Assembly: GCF_000218685.1 (NCBI RefSeq)
Contig: NW_006763301.1
Span: 1,416,053-1,480,052 of the forward strand
DNA: 64,000 nt
Reading direction: 5' to 3'
Origin: Serpula lacrymans var. lacrymans S7.9
Taxonomy: Eukaryota > Basidiomycota > Agaricomycetes > Boletales > Serpulaceae
Shown: piece by piece, positions 12,488 to 23,900 of the stretch
How positions within the stretch are numbered: position 1 is the stretch's first letter
How the letters are laid out: each line of letters starts with the position of its first letter
Notes under the pieces: generated by a model
Seen by the model: the letters and a program-made list of their open reading frames with translations, nothing else
Databases searched by the model: none
Told to the model about the DNA's origin: nothing
Translations under genes and position numbers: made by a program

Positions 12488-14123
12488 GGTGGATAGTCTG
12501 AAGCGTTGAAAGTCGTATGTCAAAGGAGTAGTTGGTTTGAATTGAGGCCTAAGTCGAGGCAAAGATGTTATACGCAGACAGCGATACATTCAACAGCTCT
12601 GCTTTATGGTATTCCATTAGAAGTATAAGGACTATTATAACTTTACCCCATTTACCCCTTCGAACAGTCAGTAAGACCAGTGCACTTTTAGTGTGAGAGA
12701 TCTAAGGGGAGTTCATCCGCGGATGGATTTCAAATACAATCCGAGTCGGTATTAGGAAAAGACATAGCCCAACGCCCTCGGTCCGGTGTATAATGTCTCC
12801 CCGCAGCAAACGCTGCGCTGTTGAGATGATGATATGTGGGGGTGTACCAACTCGCCGCCGACTCGGAGCTTCTGCCGTATCTGTCATAAAAAGAAAAACA
12901 TGTTCGATGGATACGAGGGTTTGGATGAAATGAAATCATGAGTTCAGCATACACTACTTACCCAGATCAAACGGGTCACTCACAGCCTCGTATCAGCAAA
13001 CCGATTAAGAAGGGGGTGCTGTGCTGACCCCATATGTCAGATTCAATCTGAATGGATGCATTATATTGCAAAGACCCAAAAATCGGAGATCAAAGTTAGT
13101 CTGGTCCGAAGGACCTTTGGCAGGAACCCCCGCTTCGGTAGTAATAGAGAAGGCACCATGAGCGGCACGTTCGGCTTGAACTCGGCATTTTGTGGCTAGT
13201 CACACCAGGAAAAAGCACATAAAGGTTTCAGCTGAAACAGCTACTGTAGAGAACAAATGTTATGTATATGATCCCTACTATTGTATCGCAACTACGACAA
13301 TTTATGTAGCACCTTGAACCTATATGACTCTGAATATCCCATTTCTTTTTGCCCATGTTTTGGTTCAGGTGTGTCTGCAATTCGTAGCGGCGTTTTAATT
13401 GGAGTGGCTGACAGTTTCACTATCTCAATGGCTCAGCATCTGTTTGGGATGGAAGAAAATTTTGAAACTAGCGTTTTTCGTCATCTGAGAGCTTCACTAT
13501 CAACTCTACCGATTCGCACAAAGGCTCAGTGGTGAGTTACGCTGGTTGAAGCAATAGCTAGCCTTTACTGTGATGCTCAGCCATATTCAATCGGAGCGGT
13601 TGAGTTTAAAATCAAGGTGCAAACAATATTCGTGTTATTGGTACCGAAGGGGGGTTCACGCCAAATGGTCTTACTTTGGTGCAGACCTTATTTACAAGAT
13701 ATCGACTTGACATATGTTGAATTAGGTAAGCAAGGGAGACTAGATCAAAGTGGAAAGTTTAAAAGATCTATTTGATTTCGGGGTTACCGTCTCGAGGACG
13801 ACAGTTGTTTTTTGTCACAGCCACATTTACTGTGCATGATATGACAGCTCGGTGATACTATGATCTTCCAGTATATTGCTCTAGTTCAAAAAGCGAATAT
13901 CATACCGTCCTGATTAGGGCGGCCTCTGAATATAACAAAGCCAAATAACAAGTGGACCAATTTGGAAGGTCGGCGCTCAAGCGCTCTGGCACTAACTTCA
14001 CTTATGTCATTTTATATCTCTTGAAACCGATGGTATGCAGTGATCAACGATTCAAAACTAGGATTACAACACACAACAAGTATAATTTATGGTGCTCTAA
14101 GTACTCGTCGCATATTACATCCC
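12488..14123. other. Promoter of the HHE gene, then unassigned DNA
   Basis: It carries the cluster palindrome about 225 nt upstream of the HHE start. From about 13000 to 14100 no exon chain or family motif was found. Confidence 0.5.
12711..12727. promoter_or_regulatory. Cluster palindrome, long form (HHE gene)
   Basis: Reads gttcatccgcggatgga. The core TCATCCGCGGATG is a near-perfect inverted repeat with two CGG triplets back to back, the triplet bound by Zn2Cys6 proteins. A 17-base identical copy lies in the MFS/P450 promoter at 30658. Confidence 0.75.
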
Positions 14124-14766
14124 TCAGAAGTCTTGTGCCTCAGGATAAACGAAAAGGAATTCCTTCTGGAAAGTCTCTCCGCCAACCTTGAGCAGCTTGG
14201 CAATGTTGGTGCGAACGTCAGGGGTCAAGGCCTCTGGGTGCGCCTTGAGCCACCAGGCGGCCATCATAGCACGTCCGTAGTTCTCGTTTCCAAACCATTC
14301 TCTGCAGTATCGTGTCAGTCTCGTCCGGAACAAAGCGTAGGAAAAATAGACTTACTCGGGTTGGAAGTATTCGAAAATGCCTGCGAGTGGCCTCTGTCAA
14401 AATCGTAGTCTGCGGAGCCACGCGAACGGACTTACCACTGGCGTCAATTGTTGGCAGGAAATCTTCGAGATCCTCCGTAATGCTGTGCAATTTGGCCTCA
14501 CGCTCAGCGTTTGGCTCAGGCGCCTTGAAGATCCTAAGGTTGATTTCACAGATGATGAGCGGCGATGTAACATCGTTAAGAAAATCGAATACCCACTTGT
14601 TGAACTCAGAGGCGTTAATCATGGCAACGAGGAGAGAGCCCTTCTTCAAGAGGCCTCCGGAGTGGTCAATGTGAGTGTCGGCCTCAGCGGTAACAGACTA
14701 TCATTGATGTCTGGTGAGATATTAGCCAGGCAACAAAGGGATGGTACGGACCTCGTAAACAACCAT
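14124..14766 (-). CDS. Unknown small protein, family A copy 1
   Basis: Four exons are proposed, giving about 154 residues. A five-codon first exon (MVVYE, 14766-14752) joins to ADTHIDHSGG. After the next intron the protein continues GIFEYFQPEEWFGNENYGR and ends PEAQDF. The splice set was chosen because only it keeps GIFEYFQPE and EWFGNENYG in one frame. I do not recognise the family. No signal peptide or membrane segment is seen. It is clearly homologous to the gene at 38808-39382: both share a KKGS/RKGS start block, an FEYF/FEFF..EEW/VEW block, and PEA(L/I)TP(D/E)V followed by a G(E)T..F block. It is divergently transcribed from the GST gene with a shared promoter carrying CCGCGG, and a TATA-like element lies about 85 nt upstream. 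The first-exon assignment is tentative. Confidence 0.75.
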
Positions 14767-15382
14767 GTCTAATGTGTGGAAGGAGAAGAAAGATAAGATG
14801 CGAGTGGTTGGTGGATGAGGAAGTGAGAAATGCAGGAATGAGTTGGATGGCCTTATACCGCCTGCCTTTAAATTCAAGTTTCCACTCGAAGGCAGTCATG
14901 CCATGCAGATTTGATCGCGAATAATGTCATAGCATCAAATTCGAGTGTACGTCCATGGCAAGTGCCTGGTGTAGACTCGGAGCATTCGTATGTTTTGCAA
15001 GTGCCATGCCGAGACCTTTAGAGGCACAATTCTTCCGCGGAGGGATTTGTGAGGGTCTCCCTCGCTGTAGTCTCCAATGTCACTGCCGTCGGGGGGTTCG
15101 TTGTCCCCGTTGCTGTCTCGAGTGATCCGTGGCTAGTCCCCCTGATCGTGTCAAGAAGCGACGAGGCATGGCGCATTGCCCAACATGGCGACAGTTCTGT
15201 TCAGAACAGGTATCTTAGGTCTCCGAGCTACTTGTAAACAGGATGTAGGTAATAAACTTGTGTTGTTTAAAGGTCGAGCTAAACAAGTATCGCCCATTCG
15301 ATATTCACCATAATCACGTTCCCCATAGATCCGTCTCTCCCAAACAATTAGATCTTTCCATTCCAATTTTCGCACTTTGAAC
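14767..15382. other. Divergent promoter of small protein copy 1 and GST
   Basis: 616 bases separate two divergent starts. A TATA-like element on the minus strand lies near 14851-14857 and a CCGCGG core at 15035. No gene is seen. Confidence 0.6.
15035..15040. promoter_or_regulatory. Cluster palindrome core (GST / small protein copy 1)
   Basis: A CCGCGG core in ttcttccgcggaggg. Only the core and the TTC to the left resemble the long form, so this is a weaker site than those at 12711 or 30658. Confidence 0.5.
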
Positions 15383-16257
15383 ATGGCTACAGTCGAGTCT
15401 TACGAAATCCACTACTGGCCTATCCATGGTCGCTCGGATGTGTCTCGAATGCTCCTTGAGGCTGCGGGAAAGCCTTACAAGAACGTGTTCATTGGCAGTG
15501 CAGTACATATTTTAAATCTGATCATTCCTTCGAGGAGTACTCAAAATGTGAACAGGAGTGGGCTACCCTTAAGAAGCAACAACGTTTCGGCCACACGCCT
15601 TGGCTTGTTGTGAAATACACCGACGGCACCTCGAAAACTCTCTGGGAACAGCTTGCCATCGATGTTTACCTCGCCGAAACATTCGGTTTCATGCCATCAA
15701 CTGAAGCTGGAGAGGATGAGGCATTTTCCCGTGCTTTCTGCGTTGCCCACCACACCTCTTGGCTCGAGCTTTCAGACAAGTTCGGTGTCGCCATGGGCCT
15801 TCCTACTCTCGAAGAGCGGAGGGAGCAGATTAACAAGCTGAGAAACGACGTTGCTCCTTTACACATGAGCTTCCACGAGAAGATCCTTGCAGAGAGTAAG
15901 GGGCCATTCTACTACGGCGAGAAGGTGTGTGCATATAATCAACTGATCAATACGTACGAAAATACTAACCTACTTGAATTCCAGCCCACCCTCCCTGATT
16001 TCATGGCACTCTCCACTTACCTCCGCATGGAAGAGCTCCTCGGGGAATGCTCACACGAGCAGTTCCCCAACCTCCTGAAACTCAACGAGGCTGTCCTTAA
16101 AGTCCCTCACGTTGCTGACTACGTCCAGAAACGACGTGACTTTGGGTGAGTTTGAAAGAAACCTATGTTAGCATTTGAGAAGCGATCCTAACGCGTCTGT
16201 TATAGTGTCATCAGGTTCGACAAAGACCAGTTGAAGGGAGTGCCGGCGAAGCAATGA
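15383..16257 (+). CDS. Glutathione S-transferase
   Basis: Predicted cytosolic GST of 233 residues that would join glutathione to an electrophile. Four exons: 15383-15502, 15556-15924, 15985-16145 and 16206-16257, all in frame. The first splice was chosen because it yields NVFIGSA directly followed by EWATLKKQQRFGHTPWLVV, the thioredoxin-like N-domain pattern ending in the conserved cis-proline (TPWL). The N-terminus reads YEIHYWPIHGRSDVSRMLLE, as in Sigma-type enzymes. The helical C-domain follows (FCVAHHTSWLELSDKFG, GPFYYGEK-PTLPDFMALSTYL). In gliotoxin-type pathways a GST (GliG) installs the sulfur. Here a sulfur-adding or a detoxifying role is equally possible. It shares a promoter with the unknown small protein. 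Confidence 0.92.
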
Positions 16258-16610
16258 TCGCTTTGCGTGAGAGGTTTTGTTGGAGAATCTTAATTTATCT
16301 CTTGTACAGTACATAGAACTTCATCTATATTGCATATCAGCTATCAGGGTGTTTCTGAGCACAAATAAAACACGAAACCCAAGTTGTAGGCCTACAGCCA
16401 AGTTGAGAAATCACGGCACGTGCCTGGAACGCGTCGCGTCATTAAAGGCAACTTCTCCGGTCACATCACGCTCCCGTTCCTCTTTCCTTTGACCGCCATG
16501 ATACCCTCACACTGCACATGTCTTGTTATCCTTTTCTTTATTTATCTTCTTCTCTCCTGAACACCTATTTCGCTGTCGAAGCTGTATCATCACTACTATC
16601 TTTCACCATC

Positions 16611-16698
16611 ATGGGTAACGTTTTCCCAGTTTTACGTTTGACTCTTTACTATCGAAAAATGCTAGTTGCCCTCAAACACCTCCAGTCAAATAAGTAAT
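16611..16698 (+). pseudogene. Possible relic of a gene 5' end
   Basis: ATGG, a putative intron (gtaacg to atgctag) and a second exon that stops at once. The preceding leader is pyrimidine-rich, as in real genes here. The simplest reading is the start of a truncated gene. A chance arrangement is also possible. Confidence 0.25.
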
Positions 16699-16882
16699 CT
16701 CACGTGAATATCCGTTTTTTAAGGATCCACAAGAGGACCGGTGTAACACATCTATCTTTAAATCGGGTGGATAGCAATTAATCAATCTCTCCTCACTCAA
16801 GCTTCGAGTGTTTCAAAAAAATCAATCGTGGCGTAGGACGGTACAAACTTCTTTGGTGTGGTACTATGTCAACCCAGGAAGT

Positions 16883-16921
16883 CCCTTGATTACCTTCCGG
16901 ATTCATCGTTATCTCCTTGCA
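16883..16921. repeat. Diverged direct repeat, copy 1
   Basis: A 39-base segment (ccttgattaccttccggatt and on) resembles the one at 17205-17243 over its whole length, with about eight mismatches by eye. Source element unknown. Confidence 0.5.
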
Positions 16922-17204
16922 TCACTAAACAGCCCCCAGCGCCCGCCCAGAAGTACACTGCATTACGTGAGGCAACTGGACCCAGACGTGTACAAGCATA
17001 GTCTGATACTAAGACTCGGCTTCGGAGACCATTACTCAATGTTGCAGAGCCTTAAAGCGAGCTCCGAAAACATTGCAATGAGACCACATCAAGCACGAGT
17101 CAAAGTTGATCTACTGTCAACGCTATCCTTTTTTCTCTATTTCTAGTACCACATGGTGCAGCCCATTTGATACGCCACTGGAGGCACCTATCTGACCCAC
17201 AAAT

Positions 17205-17243
17205 GCTCCTTATTACCTCCCAGATTCACCGTTATCCCCTTGG
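17205..17243. repeat. Diverged direct repeat, copy 2
   Basis: Partner of the repeat at 16883-16921, 322 bases away in the same orientation. Shared blocks include ttacct, gattca and cgttat. Confidence 0.5.
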
Positions 17244-17976
17244 GGGAATTCAACAGCATATTCGTCATTTGTAACATAGGCCTTACCCTTAGCACAGCAA
17301 CAAAAACGCATCGTTCAAAGTTTTGGTGCGGTGTGCAGATCTCGATCACAACGATATGCTGAAAAAGAAAATTTGGATGACAGCGATGTACTCAGCGTGG
17401 GTTTCAAGGTCAAGGTGACAGGTCATGTGTTGTATCTCGTACCAACACCTGACTTGAGTTCGGACAGGAGACTTCATGTCAAGGCGGGCCTCTCTCCTAT
17501 CTATGTCTTGGACCTAAGGCAAGACTAACTCATTGTAGCAAAGTCTGTATCGCCGCCTATCACCCTACCCCGTCCAACCCGGTCTTATTCTCGAATAGGC
17601 AATTTGGAGATATAACACGACAGAACTCTTGTGCACACGGCCCGCCCCAAATTTGTGCACCCTGGCATGACTTACTGAGTTAATATGGCGTTCACTCTAG
17701 GTGAGTTTGGAACGATTCGCATCCCTGACGCACAGAGGACTTTTCATAATGTCCGGACCCATCCCAGCCCTCCGCCTAAGCACACGATACTCCTGAGTGT
17801 AGCTAACGAAAAATCCAAGAGCATCTTGCTCCAATTATTAAGGAAAAAGTGTAATGATGAAGAGCGTTCCCTCTAGCTCGATCTTCCTCCAACACAGGGA
17901 GCCAAGCAAGCTGATGGATGATGAATAAAATTATGCTTCTATCTCTATTATACATGGATGCGAATAATACTAGAAT

Positions 17977-20900
17977 CTATTTTATCAAATCAAATTGGGC
18001 ACAAGAAACGATCCCTTCGATGGATGGTGTTGTGAAGATCTCGACCATACTCACGTGCGCGCCCCTCGTGGCTAGCTCACGCAACAGCATAGGCGTCTGG
18101 ATGGATGATCCACCAAGATCAAAGAATGTCTTGTCTGAAGGTATTTCACTTGGCGGCCCCGAGGAGCGCAGGACGGCTAGCATAGCATCTCGCACAAGAC
18201 CAATCTTCTCATCGTGGGATGGTACACGAACGACCGAGGGCATGATGGCAGAACATATTTCAGCAGGAGTTGATTTCGGGTTTGCAAGCATTGAAAGAAC
18301 CGTGCGCATCGACGACTCGATGGCTGATATCAGAATGTAGTCGTAGATATCGGCTGCTTCTAGCCTCAGTCGAATTCCTTGGCCTTTAGGTAGCAGCTGG
18401 TAGCCAAAGAGCAAGTCAAACTAAAAGGTGATGGTAAGAATGGCACAATTATTGGGAAAACACACATAGTACTTACCGTAGCCCCTGTACCTGCAACAGG
18501 CACAATGTCTACGATGGCATCTCCTATCCGTAGTTTTGAGGCGGTCTCAGTATCATTCTCTACTGACAACATAACTTGGAATATAGGATGACGGCTTAGA
18601 TTACGAGAAATGCCAATGCCACTAGCGATATCGTTGAAAGCGAGCTTGAAATTTAGAGAGGCAGCCTGCTGCGAGGAAACAACTGATCGAATCAAAGACT
18701 CGATGGAGGTTTGATTCTTCTCGGTAAGCTGCATGCGGAAAGGTATCCGATCGAGGAAGAGACCACATAGTTCGAACTGTTCTGTGGTGAATCTATTTGC
18801 ATGCGAAGCACCAACGACAATGTCTCGTTGGTTTGCAAAGGTAGAAAGGACAAGAAGGAGTGCAGCGCTGAAGTATTGATGAAGAGTCACACCATACGAT
18901 GCTGATGCTCGCTCGACAATGATCCGGAGCTCCTCAGGGATATTGAACATGTGCGACTGGCCAGCATATGATTTGACTGGTGGTCGAGGCTTCGTTAGGG
19001 GGAGAGATATGCAATCTGGGATGCCTTTCAGATAATCGGACCAAAATGAAAGTGCTTTCGACTGGTCAGGTTTCTGAGCGGCTGAGGCAGCCCATTGAGG
19101 ATAATCGAGTGAAGGAGGCATATCGTAAGGGTCCTCTCCGCTCACAAGAACTGCATAATTGCTGGATACTTCTCTCATGATGATATCCAAGGACCAATCT
19201 AAGATAATGTCGTCAATGCAAGCATGTTTATAGATATTAATATGACTTACGATCAGTTATAATGTGATTGGCAGAGAACAAAATCAGCGAGTCGTTGTCG
19301 TTGCATGAGAGACGGACTCGGACAAGCTCCTCGGCCGAAAGATTGAAAGCGTGGTTCAAGTTTTGATCCAGCGAACGATTGAACTCGTCCCTAGACACCA
19401 ACTGTGCTTCGGGAGGGTCTTCTGCCAGGTACCTTTGAGGCCTTCCTGTACTGTCCATGTCATATCTTGCTCGGAAGATCGTGTGACGACCCAGAGCAAC
19501 ATCAAATGCCTCCTTCAGCTGCTCGCCGTCAATATGCCCCGCAATGGAGTACATAGCAGAGACGGTGAATGGCGTCTTGGTGGTCGCGAGCTGATATGCG
19601 AGCCACATACCATCTTCACTGGGCGATAGCTTTTCAGGGGATGGTATGAGTATTTCCATTTCTTCGACTACATGGCCGGTCTGACGGAGAGTGTCGATAG
19701 CAGCAGCAAGGTTACGCAGTACGGGCGTGCTGATGACCGTCAATAAGGGTACCTCGATACCGTACAACCGTGATAAAGCCGAAACCATGCGTATCTGACT
19801 GAGCGACGTAGCACCAAGGCGCAAGAAATGAGCGGTAGCAGATATGTCTTCCTCAGATTCTAGCAATGACTTCCAGATCTTAGCGAGGTCGCGCTCTGTT
19901 TGGGTCGCTGGAGGTTCGTAGCGGACTGCTGGTAGTTCTGGTAAGGGCAGAGCAGCCAGTACCTTTCGATCGACCTTGTGATTGTTCGACATAGGAACCT
20001 CATCGACGGCAATGATGAATCTAGGGACACCGAAATGAGGCTCAGTTTCTGCCAAACGATCGCGAAGAGCCTCGACGTCAATGTTGGATGGAGTAATATA
20101 AGCAACAAGCGCATCTTTGACAACTAGACATTTCGCGGAGGCATTCAGCAGCGTAACGTGACTGGATTTAAGGGATGGAACTTACGGAGAACCGTCGCGG
20201 ACGCCAGGGGTGTACCCAAAAAGTCATTGGCTTCACGGCTGAGTGATTTTTCCACTCCTGCCAAGCTCAACCTGAATCCACCTTTGATCTTGACCGTATC
20301 ATCCACTCTGTCATACAACAACATTTAGGATAAAACAAAGCCTAGGCAGAAGACCAAACACACCTTCCAATATATTCGATTTCTCCGTTGAGAAGCCAAC
20401 GCCCAATATCGCCAGTACGATATACGCGTTCTCCTGGGAAACCAAATGGATCCGGGATGAATTTCTCCTTGCTCATCTCAGGTAGACCGACATAACCAAA
20501 GGTAGGAGGAGTACCACCAATCCATATTTCACCAGGTAACCCAACAGGAACTTCGAAAGAGATTAAGCAGACTTTTCATGAAAGTCATAAAAATGATATC
20601 TCACCTGGTGTGCATGAAACAGGATCAACCATGTAAATTCGTGCCTCTGGCGTTGGACGCCCAAGAGATATTGGATCACCAGGCGTAACTCGTTTGTAAG
20701 TTGCGAAGATATGACCCTGTCACAAAGCTCAAGGAAAGTTGGATCCAACCATGAAGCACTGCTTACCTCACAAGGTCCGTACATATTTCCGAATTTCCTA
20801 CCTACAGACCACGTATCTGCGAGTCCTTGTGGTAAAGCCTCTCCAGCAGTCAACAACTAAACGACACCAATCAGACAATGAACGACTACGATGAAATAAA

Positions 20901-23900
20901 GACGCACCGCTCCGAAATTTCTGTATTCTTCTTCGTTCAAACTGGCAAGCATCGAGGGCGTGCAGATGGATGTGTCTGCGTATTTCAGGTATCCGAGAGG
21001 GTCGTCAGCGTCCTTCAAAAGGAGCGTCGCGCCATACATAAGGGCACCAAAAGTGGTGAAGATGGCACCATCGAAGCCTACCAAAGAACATGTTAAGAGC
21101 AGCTCAAGTAACGGAGATAATCAGTACACACCAAGGGCCATCATTAACGCTACGTTACGACCAGGTGCTGACCACATATGTCCGAAATCTGGTGCCAAGG
21201 CAGTGTCAAGCCCACCATGTTGCAAAGGAACACCTTTCTGTGGAACGACGGGGTAAGCATGCTACCAGAAATATTTATCGTGGAAATAAATTACCGGCAC
21301 TCCAGTAGATCCAGAGGTGTAGATATATGCTACGACATCGTCAACGCTGGGTCGCTTCAAGGGGAATGGTGGCGCATGTGCAGTAACTATATCTGAGATC
21401 TTGAGTTGCTCGAGTTTGAAGGCATTGTGATCTGGAACGCGAGGTACGAGAACTACGCCAACATTATCCCCACGCTCGAGTAACCAGTTCTGCCGTTCTG
21501 GAGGGAGATTACTGTCAAGTGCCAAATACGACGCTCCTGCCTTGATAATACCGAAAACACCAACCATCCAATCGATGCTGTGCGTGGCATAGACACCAAC
21601 AGTGGATCCCACAGTGACATTGTGATGTCTGGCAAGGTAGTAAGCCACCAATGTTGATTGACGATCCAACTCCGCGTAGGTGATCGAATTAGGCCCCTGT
21701 GTGATGGCTACGAGTTCCCTGTGAGCGACAAAGGATTGTTCGACGCGATCCAAGATAGTCGTGGTCGGGTAGAACGGTTTGGTGTGATGAGAGTTCAAAC
21801 CGTGCGTCAAGAAACGCCGCTCGTCATCGTCGGTGATCTGAACTTCCTTAACATGTTTGGAGTGCATAAATGCAGCGACAACATTGCAGAAATGACGACC
21901 AAGATTCTCAGCATGAGATTGATGGAGTTGCTGAGGCTGTTGTCGGATCCGCACAGAGGCCGTCTGCTTGGAACTTCTCTCAAAGGTGATCGAATAAGGA
22001 AACTCAGTTTGTTCGGTGGTGACGGCATCGGAGATTTGCAGTCCCATGGGCACTGGAGATTTCACATTCTCGGCACTGAAGTCATCTGCGAACGAGAATG
22101 CAAAGTCGAAGAGAGACAGGTCTGAAGAGATACCACAAGCGGCCATAGCAGATCCAAGGGAGGACCATTCCCATTCGGTGGCAGACATCACTTTGTTGGA
22201 GGTCGCAAGAAGGAGATCCTTCACCAGGAGCGCATCGTCTTCTATATCCAAGTGAATGGGGAGCGTGTTCACGACAGGGCCTACGACTCGATCTGAATCG
22301 GGTTGCACAGACCTTCCAGTCAACACAACACCCACGTTGGTGTTGGACTTGCCTGTGTACCGACAAAGTACGACGGCGGCGGCGGCGAGGAAGACAGTGG
22401 TCATCGTCACACCTTGAGAACGAGCGAAATTCGCGACAAGATCCAACGCAAGAGTAGAGTTGTAGACAAGCTCATGGGATGGAGCTACCAATGCGCCAGT
22501 CAAACGAGGAAGAGCAACGGGCATAGTGGCGTCTGCACCATCTAGATGCTTGCGCCAGAACTCGGTTGCGGCCTGTGCTAATTCACTTTGACGCTTGACG
22601 ATAGCACGCGCAATAGACGTGAACGAACGGGCAGGGAGAAGTGCGGGTGCCTGCATAGCACCTTTGTAGGAGTTGTATTCTTGGACGAGCTCATCGCGCA
22701 AAAGAGGAGCCGACAAGCCATCGACAAGACCATGATGCACCGTCCACACGAAGAAGGTGAGACCTGCACTAGGGCACGTAAAGAGCGCTATACGAGAGAG
22801 TAAACCAGGTTTGACAAATTCTTCAGTACCGAACCCTCTTTCTACGTCCTCTTGCAGATACATGTCAAGGGCTGACTTGACGGCTGCTTCCGTCTCCAAA
22901 ACCATCAGGCGACGCGGAATGCTAGGAGCATTGCGATGTACGATCTGTACACCGTGCTCTCCAGCATCCAGATGGAATGATGATCTGAAGATTGCATGCC
23001 TTTGGGCGAGCTGTTGCCACGCACCGAAGAAACGTTCGGGATCGAATGGTCCACTGGCGTCTCGTAGAACTGCATACGTCTGAAGCGCATATACGGACCG
23101 CTTAGAAGCTGTAGTAATGAACATAGCTCTCTGAGAAGGCGTCAATGGCGCGATATCCTCTGCAATAGTATCTGCCTCCTTCCCAACTATCTCCTGCAGC
23201 AACTTCCAGTCTTCTGAAGATGGACCTTCGTCCACTTCCGCTTCTGTTGGGGAGCCTAGCGGAGCCGCCACCTTGGAGATGGCCTCGATAGTAGCCAGCT
23301 GCAAGACATTCTGGAACGTTATACTGTAGCCAGCTGTACGAACGTGTGAGACGAGACGAATGGCAGTGATGGAATCGCCTCCGAGTTCCAAGAAGTTTGC
23401 TCTGATCCCAATCTGGGTGTTGATATTGAAGAGTAAGGTGAAACCTGAAGCCACTGCTTTTTGGATCTTTGTGGTAGGTAGAGGACCGGACGACGATGTA
23501 TCCTCATCAGCAAGGGACTCTATCAGGGCTTGGAGTTGTCTCCGGTCTACTTTATCGTTGGACGTGCGGGGGAACGAAGGCAGAGCGAAAATCTTGTTGC
23601 AAACCATGTATGCTGGGGTCTTAACCAGTAGGTCATCGCGCAGTGTTTTGGTATCGATGTTGTCGGGAGTGACCACGCCGAGAAGACGTCCGGCTATCAT
23701 GAAGGCTTTGGCATCTGCAACGGCAGGATGAGCGATCATAGCGCCTTCAACATCACCCTCTAGATCAATGAGGAAGCCTCGGTTCTTGACACGCCTACAA
23801 GACATCGATGAGCTGTGCGTAAACGTGAACAGATCATAGATCACTCACCAATCACTACGTCCAAGATATTCCAACATTCCATCAGAAGTCCACTTGGCGC

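Larger units (their letters stand above)
16258..17976. other. Intergenic with a promoter-like relic and a diverged repeat
   Basis: From about 16400 to 16700 it looks like a fungal promoter and start: CACGTG-containing upstream region, pyrimidine-rich leader, then ATGG with a donor-like gtaacg and a short intron. The joined frame stops after about eleven codons. A diverged 39-base direct repeat follows. No full gene was found. Confidence 0.5.
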
